DNA from: Caballeronia sordidicola
GTDB taxonomy: Bacteria; Pseudomonadota; Gammaproteobacteria; Burkholderiales; Burkholderiaceae
Length of the DNA: 64,000 bases
Direction: 5' to 3'
Assembly: GCF_000729995.1 (NCBI RefSeq)
Contig: NZ_JNFG01000008.1
Location: 124,001 to 188,000 of the forward strand
Below, piece after piece: positions 10,254 through 18,297 of the stretch. The first letter of the stretch is position 1. Every line of letters begins with the position of its first letter. The translations under genes were made by a program, and so were the position numbers. Below the pieces are notes generated by a model. That model searched no databases. It saw only the letters and a list, made by a program, of their open reading frames with translations, and was not told the DNA's origin.

Positions 10254-10586
10254 TCATGTCGTGTCTGCTCCGTCTTTAATATGCGCGATGCCAGATGCAC
10301 TGATCATCTGTTGTTTGGATCGGCGCGCTTGTTGTCTCGTATGTTCCGGTGACAAACACGAGAAACGACGGGACAGACGCAAGATAGACGATAATCCGAA
10401 GTCCTTATGATTTGGCGACGGCTCACCCTTTGCCCGTGCTATTTCGGCGGCTAGCTCGAAGCAGCGGGAACGTTCGCTTAGTAACAGAGCCAGGGCTCTC
10501 GCGATAATCTCCATATCGCGGGCATCCAGATCCCGGGTTTCATCAATCTTGCTCACGATTTCAGTTTCGTCAAAGAGAGTTCCCAT
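10254..10586 (-). CDS. Small unknown protein inside the ABC/catabolic operon
   Basis: A 110-residue frame starting MGTLFDETEIVSKIDETRDL, preceded by an AAGG site. Residues 1-55 look like a charged helical segment (ARDMEIIARALALLLSERSR, ELAAEIARAKGE). The C-terminal half is basic and low in recognisable structure. It lies 57 bases downstream of the second permease and 190 bases upstream of the SDR on the same strand. I do not recognise a family. The N-terminal half is convincing as coding sequence; the C-terminal half is less so and could be read-through past a damaged end. Confidence 0.5.
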   Translation of the reverse strand: MGTLFDETEIVSKIDETRDLDARDMEIIARALALLLSERSRCFELAAEIARAKGEPSPNHKDFGLSSILRLSRRFSCLSPEHTRQQARRSKQQMISASGIAHIKDGADTT

Positions 10587-10643
10587 GTGACACCTTGAAT
10601 CCTTGGGATCACACCTGGCGCCGGCGAGGAAAATCGGACGGCG

Positions 10644-11615
10644 TTACTTCACGATTCCGATCTTTGCGCGATCTGTGGTGAGTATCACTGCGATCAGCGC
10701 CATGACCCCGAACACGATGTTCTGCGTCGTTGGTGAAATGCCGACCATGACCGTAATCACGCGCAACCATGCAGTGATCACGCCGCCCACCAGGGCCGCG
10801 CCGATACCGCCGACACCACCTGAAATCGCAGTACCACCCAACACCACGCCGACAATCGACAGGAGAAGAAGGTTGCCCGCAATGCCGGGAGAACTGAATC
10901 CGGTGATTGAACTCAGCAGAACGCCTCCGATCCCGGCACAAAGCGCCGACAACGCAAATACGAGGCAACGAATACGAACCGTGTCGACACCCGACATGAT
11001 TGCCGTACGTTCACCTGAGCCGAGCGCGTAGAGATCACGGCCAAACCGGGTGTACCGTATGAGAAGGGTGAGAATCAGCGTGAGGGTCAACACGACGATG
11101 ATCGAGTTTGGAATGACGCCGGAGCTCTCGGAAATCCATCCGACGACCGAATCGTCATCCGGAATCGGCAGCGCCGTTGCGTTCGAGAGCAATAGCGCAA
11201 GCCCGGTTACGATGCTGAGCGTCGCCAACGTCGTAATGAATGACGGAAGCTGTAGCTTCGCATGCACATAACCTTGAAGTCCACCAAACAGAAATGCGCC
11301 TAGAAGGATAATGGGTGTTGTCCAGAGCCCAAAGACCGGATGGCAGTTGACGATCAGAACACCGACCAGCGCGGCAATCCCGGCTACGGAAAGATCAATG
11401 CTGCCGGCGAGTATCGGCAGGGTGCTTCCTACCACGAGAATCAGCAGCGGAGCCGCATCGGTGAAGAAATTCGACAGGCCGCCAGTAGACAGCACGCCGG
11501 GTGCAAAGACGGAGCTTCCGGCGACCAGCAGGATTAGAACCAGCAGCGGGATCAGGCCACGGGCTCGGCTGAAATAAACCCCTAAGGCAGGACTGACAGG
11601 TTTCGCGATGTTCAT
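10644..11615 (-). CDS. Sugar-type ABC transporter permease (RbsC/BPD_transp_2 family), second copy
   Basis: A 323-residue integral membrane protein with about eight to ten hydrophobic segments. It has the conserved AGSIDLSVAGIAALVGVLIV motif near residue 70 and the cytoplasmic coupling region TRFGRDLYALGSGERTAIMSG, both diagnostic of ribose/xylose/inositol-type permeases. A GAGGGG site precedes ATG 11615. It follows the ATPase gene by 23 bases. With the first permease it would form the heterodimeric transmembrane channel of one ABC importer. The specificity is set by the binding protein and is unknown. Confidence 0.93.
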   Translation of the reverse strand: MNIAKPVSPALGVYFSRARGLIPLLVLILLVAGSSVFAPGVLSTGGLSNFFTDAAPLLILVVGSTLPILAGSIDLSVAGIAALVGVLIVNCHPVFGLWTTPIILLGAFLFGGLQGYVHAKLQLPSFITTLATLSIVTGLALLLSNATALPIPDDDSVVGWISESSGVIPNSIIVVLTLTLILTLLIRYTRFGRDLYALGSGERTAIMSGVDTVRIRCLVFALSALCAGIGGVLLSSITGFSSPGIAGNLLLLSIVGVVLGGTAISGGVGGIGAALVGGVITAWLRVITVMVGISPTTQNIVFGVMALIAVILTTDRAKIGIVK

Positions 11616-11638
11616 TTTTTTATACCCCTCATTGCTGT

Positions 11639-13159
11639 TCAGACCATTGACTTGACAATGTCTTCTTGACTCGGAATGTCGCCTTCACGAAGATTATGAG
11701 AGGCTGTAATGTGCCCATCCCTCAACACGATGATCCGGTCGGCGAGTTCAATGACTTCCTCGCTGGTATCCGCGACAAATACGATGGACATGCCCAACTG
11801 AGCCTGTTCCCTGATTGCGTCAAAGAGATCATCGCGTGCCCCCGGATCCAGGCCGCGGCTGGGGTGGTCCAGCAACAGGAGCTTGAGTTTCTTGGACATC
11901 AGCCATTTTCCAAGCACCACTTTCTGCTGATTTCCACCACTGAGGCGCTCGATTCGGTCCTTCCCAGATGTGGACTTCACCTTGAGTCGCTGCATCCAGT
12001 GGGTCGCGGCAGCTTCCTCTGCACGGTAGTCAACGAAAAAGCGGCTGCGACCATATTCGAGGCCGTAAGTGACTACCATGTTTTGGATAAGAGTCCTTCC
12101 TGCCAGCATGCCCTCAAGCCGCCGATTGGAGGGTAGATATGCAATGCCGTGGTCGACTGCGTCTCGTGGACTGAGTGACAATGCAGGCTTATCATCGAGC
12201 GTTATCTGGCCAGTTACTGATTCTCCTGCGCCAAAGACGGTCCGGCAGATCTCCTCAGCCCCTGAGCCTTGTACGCCGACAAGCCCGACGATTTCACCTC
12301 GTGCTACGTCGAGGTCGAGATTTTTGAACTTGCTGCCGTCGCTGAGTTTCCTGATCTTCAAGCGTGGACCAGGCGTATCGACGCGAATTGACTCCCTCTC
12401 CTTGCGTGGTCGTACCTTGCGCTCGTGACCAACCATGAGTTTGTATAACTCGTCCCGATCGAGAGCGGAAACTTGCTCATCCGCCACCTTGACGCCGTTC
12501 GTTAAAACGGCGACCCGATCTGAAATCTCGAGAATCTCGTCGAGCCGGTGCGAGATGAAAACGATGGACGCGCGACTTCTCAAGCGCTGGATTTCACGGA
12601 AGAGGATCTTGATCTCATCTGGATTGAGCACAGATGTCGGTTCGTCGAAGAGAACAATGGGAGGATGGTCGACCAATTCCTCAATGGCGAGTACCTTCGC
12701 CAGTTCAACCTGCTGACGCTCTGCGAAACTTAGGTCCTCAACTGTCACATCCGGTCGGGTATTGACGCCAATCTTGTCCAATTGTGCTTGTGCCGCCGCG
12801 AACAACGCTTGCCAGCGGTAGATGCCGCCCCGCGTAGCATGGTTCGGCTTGTCGATAAAGATGTTCTCCGCAACGGTGAGGTTGGGGACCAGAGACTGTT
12901 CCTGATGGACCATTCCAATCCCCAGGGATGTTGCCATCGCCGCGGAACGAATTGAAACGGGTTTGCCTCGAAGCAGAATTTCGCCGGAATCCGGGTGCTG
13001 CAGACCCGCTAGAATCTTCATAAGCGAAGATTTTCCTGAACCGTTTTGGCCAACCAGACCCAACACTTCTCCTGCTCTCAGTTCAAGATTGAGGTTGTCG
13101 AGCGCGACGACCTGGCCGAACCGCTTGCTGATATTTTTCAGTTCGAGAATGGTAGTCAT
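11639..13159 (-). CDS. Sugar ABC transporter ATP-binding protein, RbsA-like double ATPase
   Basis: A 506-residue protein with two nucleotide-binding domains. Domain 1 has Walker A GQNGSGKSS (residues 38-46), a diverged signature FAERQQVELAKVLA, and Walker B IVLFDEPTS. Domain 2 has a degenerate Walker A (GVQGSGAEE), the signature LSGGNQQKVVLGKW and a Walker B region LLLLDHPSRGLD, where the usual catalytic glutamate after the aspartate is histidine. Degenerate second domains are normal in RbsA/MglA/XylG proteins, but the loss of this glutamate suggests ATP hydrolysis by one site only. It overlaps the upstream permease stop by 4 bases (ATGA), so the two are translationally coupled. It would power import across the inner membrane. 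Confidence 0.95.
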   Translation of the reverse strand: MTTILELKNISKRFGQVVALDNLNLELRAGEVLGLVGQNGSGKSSLMKILAGLQHPDSGEILLRGKPVSIRSAAMATSLGIGMVHQEQSLVPNLTVAENIFIDKPNHATRGGIYRWQALFAAAQAQLDKIGVNTRPDVTVEDLSFAERQQVELAKVLAIEELVDHPPIVLFDEPTSVLNPDEIKILFREIQRLRSRASIVFISHRLDEILEISDRVAVLTNGVKVADEQVSALDRDELYKLMVGHERKVRPRKERESIRVDTPGPRLKIRKLSDGSKFKNLDLDVARGEIVGLVGVQGSGAEEICRTVFGAGESVTGQITLDDKPALSLSPRDAVDHGIAYLPSNRRLEGMLAGRTLIQNMVVTYGLEYGRSRFFVDYRAEEAAATHWMQRLKVKSTSGKDRIERLSGGNQQKVVLGKWLMSKKLKLLLLDHPSRGLDPGARDDLFDAIREQAQLGMSIVFVADTSEEVIELADRIIVLRDGHITASHNLREGDIPSQEDIVKSMV

Positions 13160-14169
13160 TTCACGACCCTTAATTTCCGACGCAGGTGGTAACTGGTCAA
13201 ACTGATCGCCACGAGAATCACCGCTCCGCTAAAAATGTTGCGAGAGTACGGGCCCGCGCCAATTTGAATCAGGCCATTGCCCAGAACTTCAAGAATCACT
13301 GCACCCAGGGCCGATTGAAGTGCGCCACCTCGGCCTCCGCTCAATAGCGTCCCACCGACGACAGCGGCACTAATTGCTGGGAAGAGTTGACCCGCACCGA
13401 TATCAGCATTGCCGTTACCTAGTTGCGCCGATAGGAGTACTCCACCAAATGCGGCGATACCGCCCGAGATAACAAATGCGATAAATTTGTAGCGCTTGAT
13501 GGGAAGGCCTGACGCAACGATGATCCCTTCGTCTCCACCGATCGCATAGATCATTCGTCCGAGGCGCGTGTACTTGAGCACAAAATAAGCTGCCGCGACA
13601 ATCGCAAACGCGATATAGACGATCAAGCTCAACCCGCCCAGGTGAACTGATGAAAAGCCCAGGACCAAAGGCTCATGGATGGTGGGCACCCTATCGGGGA
13701 AAAGTACTGCTGCCAGGCCTAGTCCAATAAACCACGTTCCGAGGGTCACTATCAAAGACGGCGTTTTTCCGAAGACGTGTAAGGTGCCGTTCAGGGCGCC
13801 GAAAATCACACCGATAGAAATCGCAATCAAGATGCCGGATAATCCGAAGTCATGCTGATTGATTCCGTTAGCCACCAACAGCGAGAGCGTCATGCTCGCT
13901 GTGGCGATGGTGCCTTGCATGGAGAGATCGATTGCGCCGAGAAGGATCACAAAGGTGATCCCCACGGCGAGGATGCTCGGAACGGCAGCTGCCTCGAGGA
14001 TCGACCGGAAGTTCCCGATGCTAATAAAGCTTCCCGTCAGAGCCTGAAAGACGATCACCATTATCACCAGGGCAATCAACGGCCCCAGGTTCTGCAGGGT
14101 TTTCATCGAGAGTGGTCGGCTTCGCCCGAGCTCTACGTCTTTATTGCTAACGCTATGCGAGTTCAACAT
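13156..14169 (-). CDS. Sugar-type ABC transporter permease (RbsC/BPD_transp_2 family), first copy
   Basis: A 337-residue membrane protein with an N-terminal cytoplasmic tail (about 30 residues), multiple hydrophobic helices, the LGAIDLSMQGTIATASMTLS motif near residue 85 and the loop TRLGRMIYAIGGDEGIIVASG that contacts the ATPase. A GGAGAG site precedes ATG 14169. It overlaps the ATPase start by 4 bases and follows the binding-protein gene by 24 bases. It pairs with the second permease (10644-11615); importers with two different RbsC-like permeases are common in this family. Confidence 0.94.
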   Translation of the reverse strand: MLNSHSVSNKDVELGRSRPLSMKTLQNLGPLIALVIMVIVFQALTGSFISIGNFRSILEAAAVPSILAVGITFVILLGAIDLSMQGTIATASMTLSLLVANGINQHDFGLSGILIAISIGVIFGALNGTLHVFGKTPSLIVTLGTWFIGLGLAAVLFPDRVPTIHEPLVLGFSSVHLGGLSLIVYIAFAIVAAAYFVLKYTRLGRMIYAIGGDEGIIVASGLPIKRYKFIAFVISGGIAAFGGVLLSAQLGNGNADIGAGQLFPAISAAVVGGTLLSGGRGGALQSALGAVILEVLGNGLIQIGAGPYSRNIFSGAVILVAISLTSYHLRRKLRVVK

Positions 14170-14193
14170 GATCTCTCCAACTCATTGGCGCAT

Positions 14194-15300
14194 TTACTTT
14201 GCGGCATTCACACCAACGGGAATCTGACCTGCCGAGTACTGCCAGAAATCTTTCTTAATATCGGCGTAGGTGTACTTTGGAGAGTTGGCTTTCAGGTCGA
14301 GGAAGTGGTCGACATTGTCTTTCGTGACAACTTCCTGCTTCAGATAGAAGTCCCGTTGTGCTTTGGTGAGCTTGTCGGGCTGAATGTCTCCGAGCGCCGC
14401 GGCTCGGGCCAACGCAGTGGCAACAGCACCCTGCAGCACCGCGTCATTCCACACAGTGGCAAGCATGTCACCACTCTTGACCATGTCCAGACCGACCTTC
14501 GATCCGTCTGAGCCAGTAACGAATACTTTTCCATTTAGCTGCTTTTCACGAAGAGCCGCCACCGCACCCCGTGCCATTGCATCGTTGGATGCAAAAATTC
14601 CGTTGAGGGAATCGCCATATCGAGCTAGCCACGTACGTGCGATCGTTTGCGCCTTCGTTTCCTGCCAGTCGCCGACCTGGGTATCAACCAGCTTCATCCC
14701 CGGGCACTCAGCCAGCGCCTTTTTAAGGCCTTCCATGCGCTGGAACGCGGGTGGGGTGGAAGGAACACCTTCGATCGCAGCGATCTGTCCTTTGCCGTTG
14801 AGCGCCTTGCATAGCGCCTTAGCCTGCAGATACCCGGACTCGACGCCGTCAAAAGAGGTGTGAGCTACCCATTTACCATTACCTGTATCCCACGGATGGA
14901 GATTCTCCGGGCGGTTCCAGATTGTGACGACGAACACACCAGCCTTCGCAGACCGTTCAACCACAGCTTTCACATACGCATTTGAGGTCGCATCGACGGT
15001 AAGGGAGCATCCGGTACAACCACCCGCATAGAGCGCGCCGAGTTGCGCGAGCAACTGGTCGCCTTGATAGTTGTCCGCAATGACCGTTGGTTTAGACCCG
15101 GCCGAGCTAGCGATGTCGTCGACACCGCGAACATATTCGGCCCAGTATTCCGATGCCGTTTCATCGATGCCAGCGATGATTTTTTCGCCGGAACCGGCAG
15201 CAGCGAACGCGTGGGGTTGGACCAGCAGCCCACCAAAAAAAGCGGTGGCGGAAAGTATCGTCGCAAGCGACTTGATTCTTGTCTTGGCGGCATGTGCCAT
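14194..15300 (-). CDS. Periplasmic sugar-binding protein of the ABC importer
   Basis: ATG 15300 is preferred because GGAGA lies 6 bases upstream; the upstream ATG at 15312 overlaps that site. The protein (368 residues) has a Sec signal peptide (MAHAAKTRIKSLATILSATA, hydrophobic core, cleavage near AFA-AAG) followed by a type I periplasmic-binding fold (Peripla_BP_4 family) starting KIIAGIDETASEYWAEYVRG. It has the usual N-domain/C-domain alternation, and two close cysteines appear near GGCTGCSLTVDA. It is the first gene of the minus-strand block and would deliver substrate to the two-permease importer. Relatives bind pentoses, hexoses, inositols or autoinducer-2; the ligand is not evident. 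Confidence 0.94.
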   Translation of the reverse strand: MAHAAKTRIKSLATILSATAFFGGLLVQPHAFAAAGSGEKIIAGIDETASEYWAEYVRGVDDIASSAGSKPTVIADNYQGDQLLAQLGALYAGGCTGCSLTVDATSNAYVKAVVERSAKAGVFVVTIWNRPENLHPWDTGNGKWVAHTSFDGVESGYLQAKALCKALNGKGQIAAIEGVPSTPPAFQRMEGLKKALAECPGMKLVDTQVGDWQETKAQTIARTWLARYGDSLNGIFASNDAMARGAVAALREKQLNGKVFVTGSDGSKVGLDMVKSGDMLATVWNDAVLQGAVATALARAAALGDIQPDKLTKAQRDFYLKQEVVTKDNVDHFLDLKANSPKYTYADIKKDFWQYSAGQIPVGVNAAK

Positions 15301-15471
15301 GTCTGTCTCCATATTTGTTATGTATTTAAGTTCACTTTTGTAAGCTGTGAATCGTCGTCGGGAATGATGTCAAACATGTCTGGTAGCTGCTCAAGTACCA
15401 AGCGGTGCCAACGTGAAAGAACGATAGTTTCGATCAAGCAAAATTAGAAGAGCGGGTGCCTTAAATGAGTT

Positions 15472-15486
15472 TTCCACCAAATGGAA
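15472..15486. promoter_or_regulatory. Palindromic operator-like site 1 in the divergent promoter region
   Basis: TTCCACCAAATGGAA; the dyad extends to TTTTCCA-N5-TGGAAAA. It matches site 2 (15564-15578) at 12 of 15 positions. The TTCC-N7-GGAA layout is like operators of IclR-family regulators, but no IclR gene is in the window. It lies 172 bases upstream of the binding-protein start and about 240 bases upstream of the Dabb start. Confidence 0.55.
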
Positions 15487-15563
15487 AAATCATAAGGATT
15501 ACCCTGACTGAGGAAGGCATTCGGTCCATCAATCGCTTTGTGGTCATTGCGTCGCTGCAATTC

Positions 15564-15578
15564 TTCCACTAAGCGGAA
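15564..15578. promoter_or_regulatory. Palindromic operator-like site 2 in the divergent promoter region
   Basis: TTCCACTAAGCGGAA, with the same TTCC-N7-GGAA layout as site 1, centred 92 bases away. The two copies suggest cooperative binding of one dimeric regulator controlling both the ABC/hydroxyquinol operon (minus) and the Dabb/EboE operon (plus). The rest of 15301-15723 shows no gene. Confidence 0.55.
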
Positions 15579-15723
15579 ATTAGATTTCTGTTGACAGCGC
15601 TATCGGCGAGGAGATGCGGCCTTTATAGTCGTTCGCAGTACGCTCACGATGACGATCGCGAAATCTGATTCTCGAAGACGAGTTCGAATCAATGAAATCA
15701 AAAAATGAAAGAGAAAGGAAAAC

Positions 15724-16029
15724 ATGATTAAACATATCGTCATGTGGCGGGTCGGTGGCTCGTCCGAACAAGAAAAAACGGATTCGAAGAATCTCTTAAA
15801 GCAGGCATTTGAGTCGCTCAATGGCAAGGTGCCCGGAATGCGCATGCTCGAGATTGGAATTGACGCGAGCCGCGTCGACTATGCGTGCGATGTTGTTCTG
15901 TATTCCGAATTTGACTCATTGGATGCCTTGACTGCCTATGCGAATCACCCCGAACATCTTCGCGTCAAAGGGTTGATTGGGGAGATCCGCATTGCGCGAC
16001 ATCAAGTGGACTACGAGACCACGGGTTGA
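15724..16029 (+). CDS. Dabb-family (stress-responsive alpha/beta barrel) protein
   Basis: A 101-residue protein starting MIKHIVMWRVGGSSEQEK, with GKVPGMRMLEIGIDA and the conserved tail TAYANHPEHLRVKGLIGEIR; these are hallmarks of the Dabb family of dimeric ferredoxin-like barrels. A GAAAGGAAA site precedes ATG 15724. Family members include plant olivetolic acid cyclase and many bacterial proteins of unknown function, often in catabolic or sugar-metabolism clusters. It is the first gene of the plus-strand operon, 72 bases before the EboE-like gene. A role as a small isomerase, cyclase or dehydratase on a ring compound is possible but unproven. Confidence 0.9.
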   Translation: MIKHIVMWRVGGSSEQEKTDSKNLLKQAFESLNGKVPGMRMLEIGIDASRVDYACDVVLYSEFDSLDALTAYANHPEHLRVKGLIGEIRIARHQVDYETTG

Positions 16030-16101
16030 GCTTTTAAGAATCGACCCAACTCATCGCAGACAGAACCGCGCCACAGTACAAGAACTATTCTGGAGAGACT
16101 A

Positions 16102-17301
16102 ATGGATATCGGCAATCGACTTGACCATCTTACATACTCAACGTTGGTGCATCCTGGCGACAATTGGGAGCAAATCAATGCGAGCCTTCGTAAATATCTG
16201 CCCGAGGTCAAGAAACGTTTTTCACCTGACGAACCGTTCGGTGTATGCATCCGCCTGGCTTCTGCAACGGCAAATGAATTGGTGCAAAACAAGAGCGCGC
16301 GCGAAGAGCTCAAGCGCTTTTTTCAGGAGAATGATCTATATATTTTTACGGCGAACGCCTTTGTGTATGGCACCTTCAAAAATACTCTGGTCAAGGAACA
16401 AGTCTATGAGCCTGACTGGCACACAGAAGAACGCTTGCAATATACGAAGAACGTCGCGGATATTCTGGCTGATCTAGCACCGGCAGGTGTCGCGCCTTCG
16501 ATCCAGACTGCGCCACTTGCGTTCCGTCCGAAAGTCGATACGCCCGAGTATTTGGCGACGATGACGACAAATGTACTTAGGATGATTGCGCATCTTGCGA
16601 ATCTCGAAAAGACAACGGGACGTCGAGTGACGCTTGCGCTGGAGCCTGAGCCCGCTTGCTATCTCGAGACCACCGACGACGTCGTGACGTATTTTCGTGA
16701 GCAACTCTATTCCGGTGCGTCGGCCCGTCATCTGGCCAAGATCAGCGGAATGCCCGTGTCGGAAGCAATTGGCGCCCTAAGAAGATATGTCGGCATTGTG
16801 TACGATATCTGTCATCAGGCCGTGGAATGCGAGGATATTGAGGATTCGTTGAATCGGCTCGTGGATGCGGGCGTACCGATCTTCAAATTGCAGGAAGCGT
16901 CTGCGGTCCGCGTTGCCGAGGTGACTCAAGAGTCTATTGACGCGCTCAGGAGGTTCGCCGACACGATCTACCTAACCCAAACGAGCGAAATCAAAGACGG
17001 CAAGGTCAAGCAATATCTAAACCTTGAAGACGCGTTTGATGCGTGGGAGCGTGATCCTGGTCCCCGTGAATGGCGTATCCACTTCCATGTACCCGTTTTT
17101 CTCGAGGAACTGGGTGTCCTCAGGACAACGCGGTTCGCAATCGTGGACGCTTTGCGACTCCACAAAGCATTACCGTTGTCGTCCCATCTTGAGATAGAAA
17201 CCTATACGTGGGACGTTCTCCCGGATCATCTTAAGACTGGCGACATTGTCGATTATGTATCCCGCGAGCTGGACTGGGTGCGTTCTCAGTTGATCGACTA
17301 A
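16102..17301 (+). CDS. EboE-like protein (xylose isomerase-like TIM barrel)
   Basis: A 399-residue protein whose sequence follows EboE, the so-called metabolite traffic protein, over its whole length: HLTYSTLVHPGDNWEQI at the N-terminus, PFGVCIRLASATANEL, LYIFTANAFVYGTFKN, LALEPEPACYLETTDDVV, YDICHQAVECEDIED, and the C-terminal EWRIHFHVPVFLEELG and HLEIETYTWDVLP. The conserved Glu, His and Asp residues suit a metal-binding AP-endonuclease-2/xylose isomerase-type active site. In cyanobacteria and some other bacteria EboE is part of the six-gene ebo cluster with UbiA-like and TatD-like partners. None of those partners is here. A GGAGAG site precedes the ATG. The real reaction is unknown; a sugar or cyclitol isomerase/dehydratase role is inferred from fold and neighbours. 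Confidence 0.85.
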   Translation: MDIGNRLDHLTYSTLVHPGDNWEQINASLRKYLPEVKKRFSPDEPFGVCIRLASATANELVQNKSAREELKRFFQENDLYIFTANAFVYGTFKNTLVKEQVYEPDWHTEERLQYTKNVADILADLAPAGVAPSIQTAPLAFRPKVDTPEYLATMTTNVLRMIAHLANLEKTTGRRVTLALEPEPACYLETTDDVVTYFREQLYSGASARHLAKISGMPVSEAIGALRRYVGIVYDICHQAVECEDIEDSLNRLVDAGVPIFKLQEASAVRVAEVTQESIDALRRFADTIYLTQTSEIKDGKVKQYLNLEDAFDAWERDPGPREWRIHFHVPVFLEELGVLRTTRFAIVDALRLHKALPLSSHLEIETYTWDVLPDHLKTGDIVDYVSRELDWVRSQLID

Positions 17302-17344
17302 CGATGTCGCGGTCTTTATAACGGCTGTGCGGGAGTTAAGCGAC

Positions 17345-18169
17345 ATGAATTCTGTGTGTGTCATCAGTGCGTCGTTCCACTATGTGTTTGACGATTCTGC
17401 TCGCGGACAAGACGGTGCTGCCAGCAGATTGATCGAACTGGTGAACATATCAATCGAGCAGGGGGCCAGCGTCATAGACCTCGGGGCGATGACCTTTGGC
17501 ACATTGCCCGCGGGAGGCAGCGAACGGCTGGCCCGCATTGTGGCCGACATACGAGATGTTTATCCAGAAGCGATCTTTCAGATCACGGCACACAGCTTCA
17601 TGCATCTCGCTGATCTGCTTCGCGATTACCGCGCATTTGCGCCTGACATTGTGTCGGTTCCGTTGAGCGCATTTTTCGCCAAGGACGCGACCGCTATCTT
17701 GCGCTCTCAAGAAGAACAGGTACCCCGTCTCCGATCAAGTCTGGTTCTCGACTTACATGATTTGTCGATGTTGTTTCAAGCGGTGTCGTTGCAAAATGAC
17801 GGGCTGCTCAAGGGCCCTTTGCGTGTCAATTTCTGCTTCGGGCAAGAGTTTGGAATCCCGTCGGATCGACATGCTTTCGGCTTTTTTGTCCAAACGCTCA
17901 GGCGGCTCGCACCGGATGCAATGTGGTCAGGCATCGGTCGAGGAAAAAGCGAACTAGAACTCGCACGCTGGTCGATGGATACCGGTGGTCATTGCAAGGC
18001 AATCGTTTCGGCTGAGGCGAACGCGAATGACGATTCCCATGACCGCGATAAGGCGACGCTCTCGCGAGTGGTTCAGCTATGCAAGGAATACGGACGTAGG
18101 CCTGCGTCTTTCGCCGAGGCTCGCCGCGTTCTATCGCTCGACGATGCAACGCAGGTTTCGCTGGTTTGA
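17345..18169 (+). CDS. BKACE-like (beta-keto acid cleavage enzyme family) protein lacking the metal histidines
   Basis: ATG 17345, ten bases after GGGAG, gives 274 residues. The C-terminal half matches BKACE proteins: LLKGPLRVNF, GIP, MWSGIGRGKSELELARWSM, TGGH, LCKEYGRRPASFAEARRVL. In active members, two histidines in an HLHAR-like motif on strand 2 bind Zn, with a later glutamate. Here the equivalent position reads GASVIDLGAM, so both histidines are absent, and the later glutamate motif reads SAEANAN. It may use another chemistry or be a non-catalytic relative. It follows the EboE-like gene by 43 bases and is likely cotranscribed. Confidence 0.72.
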   Translation: MNSVCVISASFHYVFDDSARGQDGAASRLIELVNISIEQGASVIDLGAMTFGTLPAGGSERLARIVADIRDVYPEAIFQITAHSFMHLADLLRDYRAFAPDIVSVPLSAFFAKDATAILRSQEEQVPRLRSSLVLDLHDLSMLFQAVSLQNDGLLKGPLRVNFCFGQEFGIPSDRHAFGFFVQTLRRLAPDAMWSGIGRGKSELELARWSMDTGGHCKAIVSAEANANDDSHDRDKATLSRVVQLCKEYGRRPASFAEARRVLSLDDATQVSLV

Positions 18170-18297
18170 CCGGAATACGAGAGACAGAATCGCTGTAATC
18201 GAGAAACGCTTCTGACGTTTCACTGTTTTTGCTGATCTCAGAACCAAACAGCCCGTCTGCTCGGGGTTCGCAACTTTGAATTTCAAGGAATCTAGAA

